Assembly: GCA_049999725.1 (NCBI GenBank)
Contig: JBNGIS010033655.1
Location: 1 to 30,579 of the forward strand
Length of the DNA stretch: 30,579 nucleotides
Direction: 5' to 3'
Source: Haplomitrium mnioides
Taxonomy: Eukaryota > Marchantiophyta > Haplomitriopsida > Calobryales
The position numbers were made by a program, and so were the translations under genes. The notes beneath the pieces were generated by a model, which searched no databases, was not told the DNA's origin, and saw nothing but the letters and a program-made list of their open reading frames with translations. Shown in pieces: positions 10,671 through 19,786 of the stretch (position 1 is its first letter; each line of letters starts with the position of its first letter).

Positions 10671-10684
10671 AAAAGAGGGGAGGA
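10671..10684 (+). promoter_or_regulatory. Element A polypurine tract
   Basis: AAAAGAGGGGAGGA lies one base before the 3' LTR. It is the plus-strand primer for reverse transcription in this family. The equivalent in element B is AAAAGAGAGGAGGA. Confidence 0.8.
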
Positions 10685-10685
10685 T

Positions 10686-11243
10686 TGTAGCAGTTACTAA
10701 CTTTACTAAGCAATAGCTAAAAATGAAGTAAGATATAGTGTCAACTATGTCTAGAAAGCTATTACAAAGTTAGAGTATAAAAAAGCGATTGCTATTATGA
10801 AGAGAGTGACACATGAGAAGAAGAGAGAAAGTCAACAAATTAAAGTGAAAGAAGAAGTCTAGATAGACTACATTAGAAGAGAATAAAAACATATGGCAAG
10901 GTGAGGATTAAAGCAAATAAAAGGTTTTAAAGATTAGTACACGTTGTAGACAAAGAACTAAAGAAAGATGGAAGTTTCCCAAGATAATGACATGTGGCAA
11001 AAGTAGAATAAAAGTAAAACATGATCCAATCAGTGCGAGAGAGAAAAAGGGTGGTCCAGTTTGAAGAAGATAGAAAAGGAACCAATAAGCCTCCTCCATT
11101 TATGTAAGCAAAATGTTTTCTATCTAGTATATAGAGAAGTGAGAGTGTATTGTTAGGCATCTCTTACCTTATGGGTTTTTGAAATTCTTTCTACACTTAT
11201 CTTATGCCAACTTGTATGTGTAGTGTGGGTGTGTAGTGTCACA
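10686..11243 (+). repeat. Element A 3' LTR (558 bp)
   Basis: It runs from TGTAGCAGTTACTAAC after the polypurine tract to GTGTGTAGTGTCACA, with TG and CA ends. The right half matches the 5' LTR remnant and the whole matches the element B LTR. It carries only about two units of the ~50 bp U3 repeat (from 10923), against seven in B. The TATA-like TCTAGTATATAGAG is near 11125. Confidence 0.85.
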
Positions 11244-12044
11244 AATATAAATTTGGACTAATTGAAAATCTGTCATGTGTTAGCACTCCAAATGAGTAAG
11301 CATCTCATTATTAATTTAGTGGTTAATTTGAAGTCTCTATTTGCTGATTGCAAATGAATATCGAATCACAATTTTTAGCAAAACTCCTATTATTCACACT
11401 AATTTTGAAGTTGATTGTTTCATCATTCTTCTCAAGTGTAACTTAAACTTGTTAAAGTGAAGTGAGAGTGAGAGCTCTATTTTTCTAGAGTGTAAGTAAT
11501 GACTAAATTTAATTAAAGCATTGAATGTATAATTAGTGTTTTGAAGTGTAAGTCATGATTTCTATTGACAAGATGGTAGTAATAGCCTCGCCACTTCACT
11601 AGAGCAGAACTCGTAATATATAAAATATTGCCAAATTTGATTGTATAATCACTTAATACTCTGAGAGTGGTACTTGTAGTATCTCAAAAGATTGTGTGAA
11701 TGATTGTTGTGATTTTACAACTACTTTCTCTACTTTGACTAGTATACTATTTTCTCAAATTGAAAAAAAAATCCTCATATTCTCTAGAGTGATCACATCA
11801 TCTGATCTCTATTTAGCATGTTAGCCACACACCGAAATGCAATTGATATTCTAGTTGTATTTGTTTTTCCTTTCAAATAATAAGAGAATTGAAGTAGACT
11901 ATAAAGATGTGATTTTTAGAACAAGAAGATTGCATAGAAATATTGTTCATGATCTTGTATAAGGCAATGATTGGAATTGGAAGTCTACTTCAAGATCTGA
12001 CTTTTAGAGTGACAAAAGTACAAATAAATTTGAAGAGTGAAACT
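11244..12044. other. Anonymous AT-rich flank; first ~185 bp duplicated beside element B
   Basis: There is no coding resemblance. From 11244 to about 11427 it aligns with 20608-20817, sharing TCTCTATTT, ACTCCTATTA and GAAGTTGATTGTTTCATCAT. Beyond 11427 the partner is interrupted by element C, so the full extent of the duplication is unknown. From 11428 to 12044 I see only AT-rich DNA with no repeat or gene. Confidence 0.65.
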
Positions 12045-12276
12045 AGGTTGATTAGTTGCAAGAAGCAAGGTTGATTAATAATTGAGTATTAGTAGAAAGA
12101 AGAGTAAAGTGAGGTTGATAAGTAGTTGGGGATTAGCACTAAGAAGAGTGAAGAAGGTTGATTAGTGATTGAGTATTAGTTGGAAGAAAAAGTAAAGTGA
12201 GGTTGATTAATGATTGGGGATTAGTACTAAGAAGAGTGAAGAAGGTTGATTAGTGATTGGGGATTAGGAGAGAAAT
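12045..12276. repeat. 43-45 bp minisatellite with 88 bp higher-order period
   Basis: Units begin with AGGTTGAT at 12045, 12068, 12112, 12155, 12200 and 12243. Spacing is 44, 43, 45 and 43 after a short first unit. Two unit types alternate: one has TTGAGTATTAGT and ends GTAAAGTG, the other has TTGGGGATTAG and ends GAAGAGTGAAGA. Identity is therefore highest at 87-88 bp. The array ends about 20 bp before the TATA box of the DUF26 gene. Confidence 0.88.
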
Positions 12277-12298
12277 ATTAGTTAAGTAAAATGTGGAA

Positions 12299-12306
12299 TA
12301 TAAAAG
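12299..12306 (+). promoter_or_regulatory. TATA box of the DUF26 gene
   Basis: TATAAAAG is a canonical plant TATA sequence. Initiation about 30 bp downstream, near 12330, would leave a leader of roughly 380 bases before the ATG at 12713. No better TATA occurs between here and the ATG. The assignment is inference from position. Confidence 0.55.
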
Positions 12307-12356
12307 AGCATCGGAGTTTTTGAGTACAGTGGAGTTGGGAAGATACTTCTTTCAGC

Positions 12357-12386
12357 CACGTCATCTATCTCTGCGCGACACGTGGC
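12357..12386 (+). promoter_or_regulatory. Pair of ACGT boxes (CACGTCA and G-box/ABRE ACACGTGGC)
   Basis: CACGTCA lies at 12357-12363 and ACACGTGGC at 12378-12386, 21 bp apart. ACGTGGC is the ABRE core bound by bZIP factors in abscisic-acid and stress responses. Two ACGT elements close together are the known effective arrangement. They lie just downstream of the predicted start of transcription, so they act either from the leader or from a promoter whose real start is further right. A stress role would suit the gene product but is not shown. Confidence 0.5.
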
Positions 12387-12437
12387 CTCTTCTTTCTTTC
12401 TTGTCTTGTCTTCTCTTGTCCTGCGTGGTTTCTTGGG

Positions 12438-12482
12438 ATGTCCTCGGAAACAAGCACACAAATCTTTTCATCGCCATTCTGA
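12438..12482 (+). promoter_or_regulatory. Small upstream ORF (14 codons) in the leader
   Basis: This is the only ATG between the predicted transcription start and the main ATG. It opens at 12438 and closes with TGA at 12480-12482, about 230 bases before the CDS. Such an ORF can reduce translation of the main frame. It matters only if the leader is unspliced and starts near 12330. Confidence 0.4.
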
Positions 12483-12712
12483 GCTTTTTCTCCGTCATCC
12501 TACAATCTCATTCGTGCAGATTTCTTCATCCACCTGCCCCCTGTCCCGTTGCCTTCCATTTGCAGAAACGTACGCATACAAATCCTGCCTGGGCATTGCA
12601 TTGTGTGGAATTCACCTGCCAACTCCTCAACATCATTGTTCATTGTGCGCTCTCACGCCCATTCTCGAACCCTCGTTTGAAGTCTGAATTCACAGGAGGA
12701 AATTTAACAGCA

Positions 12713-13177
12713 ATGACCAAGGTAGCCATCCTCATCATGCTTCTCCTATCTTCGATGGGCATATGCATGTCTTCCTTCACCAACGCACTCCAACTGGATA
12801 CCTCTCTCAAGGGGGTGCATTGCTCCAAGGAAGAATACGGATTCTTCTTCTTCTATGGCAGCAATCTGGGAATCGCTCTGGACGGACTTCACGTGTGTGT
12901 GGATTTGCCAGATTGGCACAACACCAAATATTTCTATATCGGCAGAGGTATTGCCAATAATCAGGAAGTGTATGCAGATTTCAAGTGCGACGAGCGTTTG
13001 TCATGGGAGGATTGCCAAAAGTGCGTTCACGTAGCAGTAGAGCTTGCCAAGGGAACTGTGGAAGGCCACTGCGCCAAGAAAGCAGTTCGAAAAAGCATTC
13101 GTCTTGGCAGCTGCACCCTGCGCTACGACAACGTCAGCCTGAAACGGCTGCAGAAGGACGACAACAGGCTCTGCTAG
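12713..13177 (+). CDS. Secreted single-domain DUF26 (Gnk2/ginkbilobin-like) cysteine-rich protein
   Basis: The 154-residue protein is encoded without an intron. Residues 1-25 form a signal peptide: a Lys near the start, a hydrophobic core (AILIMLLLSS), and likely cleavage after TNA25. One DUF26/stress-antifungal domain (PF01657 type) follows, with its hallmark Cys92-x8-Cys101-x2-Cys104 and the further conserved Cys37, Cys120 and Cys134 before the TLRYDN strand. Known members are apoplastic. Ginkgo Gnk2 binds mannose and inhibits fungi, and others form receptor ectodomains or plasmodesmal proteins. There is no membrane segment or kinase here, so it is the small secreted type. Cys62 and Cys154 are extra and may form a fourth disulfide. 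By my alignment, the positions equivalent to the mannose contacts reported for Gnk2 (Asn11, Arg93, Glu104) are Ser38, Ser128 and Asp139, so mannose binding is doubtful. I chose ATG 12713 because it begins the signal peptide. The frame is open upstream to 12293, but only from a GTG and without domain similarity. Confidence 0.85.
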   Translation: MTKVAILIMLLLSSMGICMSSFTNALQLDTSLKGVHCSKEEYGFFFFYGSNLGIALDGLHVCVDLPDWHNTKYFYIGRGIANNQEVYADFKCDERLSWEDCQKCVHVAVELAKGTVEGHCAKKAVRKSIRLGSCTLRYDNVSLKRLQKDDNRLC

Positions 13178-14540
13178 CTGCAGTTGGCCATGTCTGTCAT
13201 CAATCCAAAGATTTTCTATCACTTGAGGATCTACCCCATTCCGTTGTAGGAATATGCACAATCATTCGATTCATGATTTCGTGATTCATCAATCAATAAG
13301 TATATTAAACAAGCTATAGTGTTCCTCCATCTTAATGCTTACAGTCGGTCCGACAATCTCTCTTATATTAAAACACCAGAAGCGCAACTGGATTGATCGT
13401 GTACAATACATAGTTCAGTGGACTGATGAAATTCTTCGAACTGTTTAGTTTCGTCGACGACATTTCATGAAGCGAAGAAGAAAATACAGAGAACGTTTAC
13501 ATAAGATTTACAGCGTAACATACGAGTTTCTCCAGCTTCTACCAGCAGCCATAAACAAGAGTCAAATTTGCACAACGAGACGTTTCTGCAGTCATGAAGT
13601 TCATATTCATAATACTTGAATTGTATTGTAGAAACGCGGATAATGTATGACGGACTTGTAGCCCAATGTGTTGCTTTAAAACACTTCTCATTCAACCATT
13701 GAATTCTTGTGGACTATAGGTACGTATTGTACATAAACGCAACACATTTGTCTCACAGTCATGCTGCAGTGAGCAGGGTTGCTGTTGCCGAAGTTGGGAA
13801 GAACACCAAGATATTCTAGTACACAGCTCTGAATGTTCCGTCTCATAGTTGCAGACAAGCAAGATTCTCAATTGCTCGGCATGGAGGAGGATTCTAGAAT
13901 TTAATAAAAGTTAACAGCAGTGTCAAGTTGTTGCCATCTCTCCCATAATATTTGCCATTCCATGAATCCTGCCTCTGCAGTATCGGAATTTTATAGAGGA
14001 GACTTTTGTCCGTGATCTAAAGAATTTTTGGCATTGAACTAATTTTTCAGTTAAGATTGTCCGTTCACTAATACTCAAGCTTGTCAAAACTCGGTGTGTA
14101 GCAGCAAACGTGCATGGTTACTGGAGTTCAATCCTCTGATGGATCTCACCTGCAAAAACGTCATTACCGACATGATAGCTATCGCTCATTGAATTGCTGG
14201 GATACAATTGACATGCGGTTGAAGCACGAAGAATGAATGTTGGAGACATGCGCATTGAAACGGACTTGTTGCAGATTTGTGAAAGAGGGATGCTGCGTGT
14301 ACATGGAATGCTTCAATTCCAAAGATTCCTAGTAAGAGGTAGCAACGTTTGTGAAGACGTATGTAGAATGTGAGGAAAGGCATCATGGTCTCATTCATCA
14401 TCTTCTTCTTCTTACTAAAGCACCGCATGTTTGCATCTTCTTTGGCAAACTGTGGTGACAGTGACATTTGCATATGCAAATTATACTTGCAATGACGAGG
14501 CAGGTGCCATTGTGCTACAACTGTTATACTCACCTCATCT
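13178..14540. other. Downstream region of the DUF26 gene; no further gene recognised
   Basis: The 3' UTR probably lies in the first 100-150 bases. The region near 13295 (AATCAATAAG) could serve as a weak polyadenylation signal, and AATAAAA occurs at about 13902. Short open frames on both strands (13465-13695 and 14186-14548, both -) have no recognisable motif or family. I see no repeat. Base composition is closer to the gene than to the AT-rich TE fossils, so this may be old unique sequence. Confidence 0.45.
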
Positions 14541-14561
14541 CCTGTCACCTAACCTAAACCC

Positions 14562-14622
14562 TATCCTAAACTTAGCCTACCCAGAGCAAATTCTGTACTT
14601 TCTTCTGGCATAGTTTAGGATA
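14562..14622. repeat. Imperfect inverted repeat with telomere-like word
   Basis: TATCCTAAAC (14562-14571) is matched in reverse complement by GTTTAGGATA (14613-14622). The match extends imperfectly to about 17 bp per arm around a ~40 base loop. CCTAACCTAAACCCTA just before it resembles plant telomere repeat. It could be the edge of the adjacent tandem array or a small foldback remnant. Confidence 0.45.
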
Positions 14623-14689
14623 AGACTTAGTTGAAAGGCAGGTTAGGGGTAGCCTTGGTTGCAGCCGAGGCTGCTTTCATGATTGCTAT

Positions 14690-16060
14690 TTCTGGGTCTC
14701 TTACAAACAAGAAGAAGGCATTGTATTGTATTTTATTATAACAAGGTGTTTTCTTGCAATGTCTTTAAACCCTATGGATGTATATATTCAATGAGTTACT
14801 TACTCTACTCTCTTACAAAAGGTTTAAATACATGTTTAGGTTTTAGAGACAACACATTGTTTGAATAGAATAGAATTAAATGCCTTTGGGCTACTCTCTT
14901 CTCTTACAAAGAAGTACAAGGCATTATATTGTATTGTATTCCAACAATATGTCTTCTAGCAATGTCTCTAAACCCTAAACAAACAAGTGCTCAAAGGTTT
15001 TCTTACTCTACTCTCTTACAAAGAAGTACAAGACATTCTATTAGAACAATGGGTATTCTTGCAATGTCTCTAAATCTCTCGCATATAGATAAGTAATTCT
15101 TCTCCTCTCTTATAAAGAAGTAGATGGCAATCTATTCTTTTCTATTCTATTCTAACAATGTGTCTTCTTGCAATGTCTTTAAACTGTAAACCCTAAACAT
15201 TTTCATACTCAATTGGTTACTTTCTCTTCTCTCTTACAAAGAAGTAGAAGTAGAACTATTCTATTCTATTCTAACAATATGCATTTACATACTCAATTGG
15301 TTACTTTCTCTTCTCTCTTACAAAGAAGTAGAAGTAGAACTATTCTATTCTAATCTAACAATATGTCTTCTTGCAATGTCTGTAAACCGTTAACATGTAC
15401 ATATTCAATGGGTTACTTGTCTCTCCTCTCATACAAAGAATTAGAAAGCAATATATTCTATTCTATTCTAACAATGTGACTTCTTGCAATGTCTCTAAAC
15501 CCTAAACATGTACATATTCAATGGGTTACTTGTCTCTACCTTCCTACAAAGAAGTAGAAAGGTTACTTACTCTCCTCTCTTACAAAGAAGTAGAAGGCAA
15601 TCTATTCTATTCTAATAATGTGTCGTCTTGCAATGTCTCTAAAAACTAAACATTTACATACTCAAGGGGTTACTTACTCTCTTCTCTTACACAAAAGTAG
15701 AATGTAATCTATTCTATTCTTACAATGTGTCTTCTTGCAATGTCTCTAAACCTAAACATGTACATATTCAGTGAGTTACATACCTGTCTCTTCTCTCTTA
15801 CAAAGAAGTAGAAGGCAATGTCTCTTCTCTCTTACAAAGAAGTACAAGACAATCTATTCTACTTTTGATCAAACAATATCTCTTCTTTCAATGTCTATAA
15901 ACCTTAAACATGCACATACTCAAGGAGTTACTTACTCTACTCTTTTACAAAAGAGTAGACGAAATTCTATTCTATTCTAACAATGTGTCTTCCTGCAATG
16001 TCTATAAACCCTAAATATGTACATACTCGATCGTTTACTTACTCCACTCTCTTTATCACA
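14690..16060. repeat. ~110 bp tandem repeat array with AAACCCTAA boxes
   Basis: About 14 degenerate units can be counted from the anchor TCTTACAAAGAAGTA or close forms. Anchors lie at 14699, 14811, 14902, 15014, 15108, 15232, 15316, 15429, 15542, 15578, 15685, 15796, 15830 and 15941, with a faded one near 16048. A full unit holds the anchor, a TCTATTCTATTCTAACAAT block, GTGTCTTCTTGCAATGTCTC, TAAACCCTAAACATGTACAT and TCAATGGGTTACT. Exact AAACCCTAA (telo-box, 1.3 telomere units) occurs at 14970, 15188, 15497 and 16006. Short spacings mark internal deletions or partial duplications. No coding function is seen. Confidence 0.9.
14821..14876 (-). repeat. Inverted partial copy of the ~110 bp unit
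   Basis: This stretch is the reverse complement of the array unit. Read on the - strand it gives a TCTATTCTATTC block, ACAATGTGTTGTCTC, then AAACCTAAACATGTA. It lacks the TTCTTGCAAT segment. All neighbouring units point the other way. Confidence 0.8.
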
Positions 16061-17099
16061 AATAGAGAGCAATTTCAATTACTAAAAATCAGGTTTTCTA
16101 TCCACTAATCAAATGCTTTCTTTATATCAAAATGAAAGCAATTTAAGTTACTAGAAAACAAATTTATTATTCACTAATCAAATGCTTTCCAAGTCAACTT
16201 CAAACACACTCACTAGCTCTTTTTATTAGACCCTTTTTTTTGTTTTGCAAATTTTGTACCTAGTATAGCAAAGTTATACACTTATAGCTACCTAGTAAAA
16301 TTTAAATACTTTAAAAAAAAAAGCTAAGAATGAGACTGGATATATATTTGAGAGTAAAAAAATAAAATAAAAATCACAGTTTTTTTTTTTATCATTTTCT
16401 CTAAAGCTCATGGAAATGAAATAAAATCAGTCATGCTCTAAGAGATGTTGGTAAGCATTTTTGGACATATCAACTAACCATGTTCTAGTTCTAATTAGAC
16501 TCCGTTGGTAATCATATGAGGTAAAAAATGAGAAGAGAGTTTAACTACTTGTGAATTCCAGTTAACTAACTATTTTTACTGAGAAAAAAAAACCATGGTA
16601 GCTTTTATATAAAGCATTCTAGTTTGTTCAAAACACTTATAAGTCATTTGGGATGCAAAACTGGGTGAGACTTATAAAGAACAAATAAAAACAATAATCA
16701 TCAAATGAAGCTTGTAGATTAGATTTATGAGAAAGACCATAAACAATAATGGAAACAGTTTAACCAAGTAGAACCCATAAGAATAGAGTCACCCATAAGA
16801 AAAGAGTTAGAAGAAAAATATTTATCATGGTGTTTGATCCACGTGCAGGGCATAAGTGCACAAGGAGGAAGCCTTGCTCTAGTTATGTTGTATTATATAT
16901 CTTAACTTGTAGTTTTGCATGCTCATGTGCCACACTAATACTCCTAAATAATGTATGAGAGGACCAATTCGCTTTGGGTTCAACTTCAATAGACTCAATG
17001 TGGTTAGCTTGCACACTTGAAAGGAGTCCCGATACTTGGGCTAACTATAGAGATGTTTGAGTCGTGGTGGTAGTAACATACACTAGAACTCAACTGGCC
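16061..17099. other. AT-rich intergenic DNA, no gene recognised
   Basis: It contains homopolymer runs (a T run at about 16380, an A run near 16312), two related lines around 16075-16190 (CACTAATCAAATGCTTTC twice, about 75 bp apart), and an isolated CACGTG at 16840. No open frame has a recognisable product. Confidence 0.5.
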
Positions 17100-17221
17100 G
17101 TGAGGGTGCTTCCTTTTCCCTCACGATTGGTTCAGTACTTGCAATCAACTTTGGGCTATGGTGAGGGTGCTTCCTTTTCCCTCACGATTGGTTCAGTACT
17201 TGCAATCAACTTTGGGCTATG
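17100..17221. repeat. Perfect 61 bp tandem duplication
   Basis: Positions 17100-17160 and 17161-17221 are identical base for base, beginning GTGAGGGTGCTTCC and ending TTTGGGCTATG. Each unit contains GTGAGGG and CCCTCAC as inverted arms around TGCTTCCTTTTC. With a C before and a G after, the first copy has 8-base arms. Confidence 0.95.
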
Positions 17222-17816
17222 GCTTGTCTTCGGGTGCAGGTATGATTTCAAGCTCAAGGTTGAATGACAATATCATAAAACAAATAAAATAAAAGTGTCT
17301 CACTTGACAATGCAAAAATACACAAGGCATACATAGAAACAACATCCCACATAATAGACATGTACCAAAAAATAATGCTTTTAAATAAAATCGAAGTATA
17401 GTCTTGGGCTGGCCAATACAGAATATTGTGTTGGGCTGGCCTATCTTATATTGTTCAACAAACCTATTATCTCTCCCTTTCAATCTGCCAACTCTCATCT
17501 ATATCCCTTCTACACAACCACTTGACTACTCCTCCTCTTAATAATACTCATCCTCCTTGTTTGTATTATTAATTTACGTTCAACCCTTACTTTCTCAATG
17601 GTCTCAAAATTTTCACCACAATTTGAATTGTCTAGCCTCAGCCCCATTATTGTTGTTTCGTTCTTGCCCCCAAGGCCACTACTCCTTGTTAATCCAAGAA
17701 TTGCCTCGCTCATGTACTGCATTTCTTCCTATTCATACATGTCATACTTCCACACTAGGTTCAAGATTGCCATGACCTTCCATACTTCAGATTTCTTAGA
17801 TGACCACGGAGATCAG
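17222..17816. other. Intergenic DNA left of element B, no gene recognised
   Basis: From about 17440 the + strand is pyrimidine-rich (CTCTCCCTTTC, CCTCCTCTT). Open frames at 17217-17498 (-), 17510-17722 (-) and 17598-17954 (+) have no family resemblance, and the last runs into element B. GGGCTGGCC occurs twice, near 17405 and 17433. I saw no similarity to element A upstream of its RNase H region, so element B starts sharply at about 17817. Confidence 0.5.
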
Positions 17817-18360
17817 GACCAACTTGCTCAAGAAACGTCACACGTTATTGTTGAAGAGTTGGCACTCCAAGCATTGAAGAAATCACTTCTTCATGCCACT
17901 ATCTTAAATGGTATAATTCTAAACAACCAATCAAACTTTCGGTGGATGCACTGAGAAAAGCTATTAGCGGAGTTTTGTAACAATAATAAGAGGATGGTTA
18001 ACATCATATTGCCTTATTTTCTAAAGTGTTGAGTGGTATTGAGAAAAACTACAACACATAGAGTGGGAAGAATTGATGATTGTGGTATCAACCAACCATT
18101 AGAAACATTATCTAGAATATAAGAAGTTTGTTGATGAAACCACCATAAATCTCTAATCTTTCTCAAAAGTCAGAAAGAGCTCTCAAAAGGGAAGATTCAA
18201 TGGGTGGAATGGCGAAAATGGTTCTATATGAAGATGGTTTATATGGAAGGAAAACATCAAATTGCAGATGTCTTTACTTGCATACCTCAACTCAACATCT
18301 TGTCAGAAATCACAATTCATTCTACTTAGTGGACGGAACTATTGGCTATAGTAAAAGAAG
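17817..18360 (+). pseudogene. Element B RNase H remnant
   Basis: The start reads DQLAQETSHVIVEELALQALKKSLLHATIL in short open pieces. It corresponds to the QLxxxTxKxxFxW...FxxLK part of Gypsy RT-RNase H in element A. The following VDA and YWxHYL equivalents (near 17945 and 18100) are broken by stops. The left part of the domain is lost at the break. Confidence 0.65.
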
Positions 18361-19520
18361 ATGAAGACATCATTGTTGCACAACAAAAGAAATTGGAGAA
18401 AGAGATGAAAGTATTGATTTTCTTCCAAGACAAAGTATAGTTTCATAATGATATTAAGCTTTGCTCTCATGTTTTGTATGAAGTAGATGATTCCACAATT
18501 GGTGGACATGTTGAAATTAAGAAGACTTTGAACATTCTTCAACGAGTTTATTATTGGCCTAAGACGCATCAACAGGTAGAGATATATGCTTGGAGTTGTT
18601 TGGCTTTTCAACAAAACAAAGTGACCAATATTAAACGTGGAGTATTACAACCACTACTTATACTTAACATGCAATAAGAATAAGTGAGTATGGATATTGT
18701 ATGTGAGCTCTCACGTACTTCTACACGTTATGATGTTATTGTTGTTTTTCTCAACAAACTTAGCAAAATGATTCATATTTGTCCAACTACAAAATCATTG
18801 ATAGCACTTGAGTTAGCACGGATTTATTTCTAAGCAGTTTACTTTCATTATAGTATTTCCAAATTTATTATTTCACACGAAGGCACTAAATTCACCAACA
18901 GGTTTTGGCATCTACATTTTTTCTGCTCAAAGCCAAACTAGTAATGTCTATTATTTATCACCTTGAACTGAATGGTCAAACTAAATGGGCTATCAACACT
19001 ATTGAAGATGTGTTGTGGATTTTTAATTTTGAAGAACAAGAATAATGAGAATGGTTGCTACCTCTTGTGAAGTTCTCTTACATTAACTCTATCAACAGCT
19101 CCACACAAGCCACACCTTTTCTTTTTATGTATGGTGAGCATCCAACCACTTATGTATGATGAGCATCCAACCACTCTATAGTCTTGAACTAGCATCAACC
19201 TCTAAGAATCTAGCCGTCGATAATTTCCTCCATCATCTACACCACAGCATCCAACATGTAAAGGAAACTTTTGAAGTTGCTCATGATCGCCAAAAACAAT
19301 ATGTCAATGGTCATAGTAATGAGGTGGCTTTTGCTATAGGTGATCAAGTTTGGCTCTCTACTTCCAATCTTCCTTTTCTTTGCTGTCATAAGCTCTTTGC
19401 TCATTTTATTGGACCATTTGCTATTTATACTTGTATCTATAAAGTGGTATATCAACTAGTTTTACCTTCTCACATAAAAATTTATCCAATTTCTCATGTT
19501 TTGTTATTATAAGCATAAGT
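18361..19520 (+). pseudogene. Element B integrase remnant
   Basis: An open stretch at 18474-18677 reads DDSTIGGHVEIKKTLNILQ, VYYWPKTHQQVEIYAWSCLAFQ and NKVTN. The zinc-binding part keeps one His and one Cys clearly, with Phe where the second Cys belongs. TTKSLIALELARIYF is near 18785. FIISHEGTKFT near 18865 shows His where the catalytic Asp is expected, as in element A. A second open part (19156-19512) carries HDRQKQYVNGHSNEVAFAIG, DQVWLSTSNLPFLC and HFIGPFAIY. A 25 bp tandem duplication at 19126-19175 shifts the frame between the parts. Confidence 0.85.
19126..19175. repeat. 25 bp tandem duplication inside element B integrase
   Basis: TATGTATGGTGAGCATCCAA with its continuation is repeated immediately at 19151-19175 with one mismatch. 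Element A has a single copy (near 10060), so the duplication is private to B and shifts the frame because 25 is not a multiple of three. Confidence 0.85.
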
Positions 19521-19569
19521 ACCTTGCTCTACCACCTTCATTTAAACTCATTAACCCTCTCCATCACCT

Positions 19570-19765
19570 CATCTTATTGATGGTTACAAGGAATTTGAGG
19601 TCGAAAAACTCTTGAAGAAACACATACGTCATCGCAGCCATCATGAAATTGTAGAATATTTGGTTCGTTGGAAATGCTACTCTCTTTATGAAACTACTTG
19701 GAAGCCATTGGAGAATTTGGCCATTGCATCCACGTTTATTCACTATTTTGAGAGTTCTCTTACTT
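19570..19765 (+). pseudogene. Element B chromodomain remnant
   Basis: One frame reads EFEVEKLLKKHIRHRSHHEI, then VEYLVRWKCYSLYETTWKPL and ENLAIASTFI. This is a complete chromodomain outline with the aromatic residues of the Y-L-V-R-W and Y-E-x-T-W parts. The usual Gly of Trp-Lys-Gly is Cys, as in element A. It is the best-preserved coding part of element B. Confidence 0.82.
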
Positions 19766-19786
19766 GCAACAATGACTTTGCTTCTT

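Larger units (their letters stand above)
5340..11243 (+). mobile_element. Degenerate Ty3/Gypsy chromovirus (element A)
   Basis: The order is LTR remnant, primer site, gag with zinc knuckle, protease, RT, RNase H, integrase, chromodomain, polypurine tract, LTR. RT before integrase and a chromodomain at the end place it among chromoviruses. All frames contain many stops and indels. The left LTR lacks its 5' half, cut at the junction with the Copia LTR. The right LTR is complete at 558 bp. Sequence beyond the right LTR (11244-11427) matches sequence beyond the LTR of element B, so the two copies probably share a chromosomal origin. The protease, RT and integrase active sites are each damaged. 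Confidence 0.9.

Noticed and set aside
10671-10684. Purine run as a ribosome binding site
   Set aside because: The setting is eukaryotic, and the run is the polypurine tract of an LTR element.
12293-12712. N-terminal 140-residue extension of the DUF26 frame
   Set aside because: It opens with GTG, not ATG, and has no internal ATG before 12713. It overlaps the TATA box, and its translation shows no domain. The signal peptide begins at 12713.
13001-13261. Open frame on the - strand across the DUF26 gene
   Set aside because: It is the antisense shadow of a well-supported coding region and has no family resemblance.
14186-14548. 120-codon - strand open frame as a possible gene
   Set aside because: It contains a poly-Lys run from a CTT repeat, no domain and no obvious promoter. 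I saw nothing beyond chance openness.
14690-16060. CRISPR-like or interstitial telomere array
   Set aside because: Units are contiguous and degenerate with no unique spacers, so it is not CRISPR. The telomere-like word occurs once per unit inside a longer repeat, so it is not a telomere tract.
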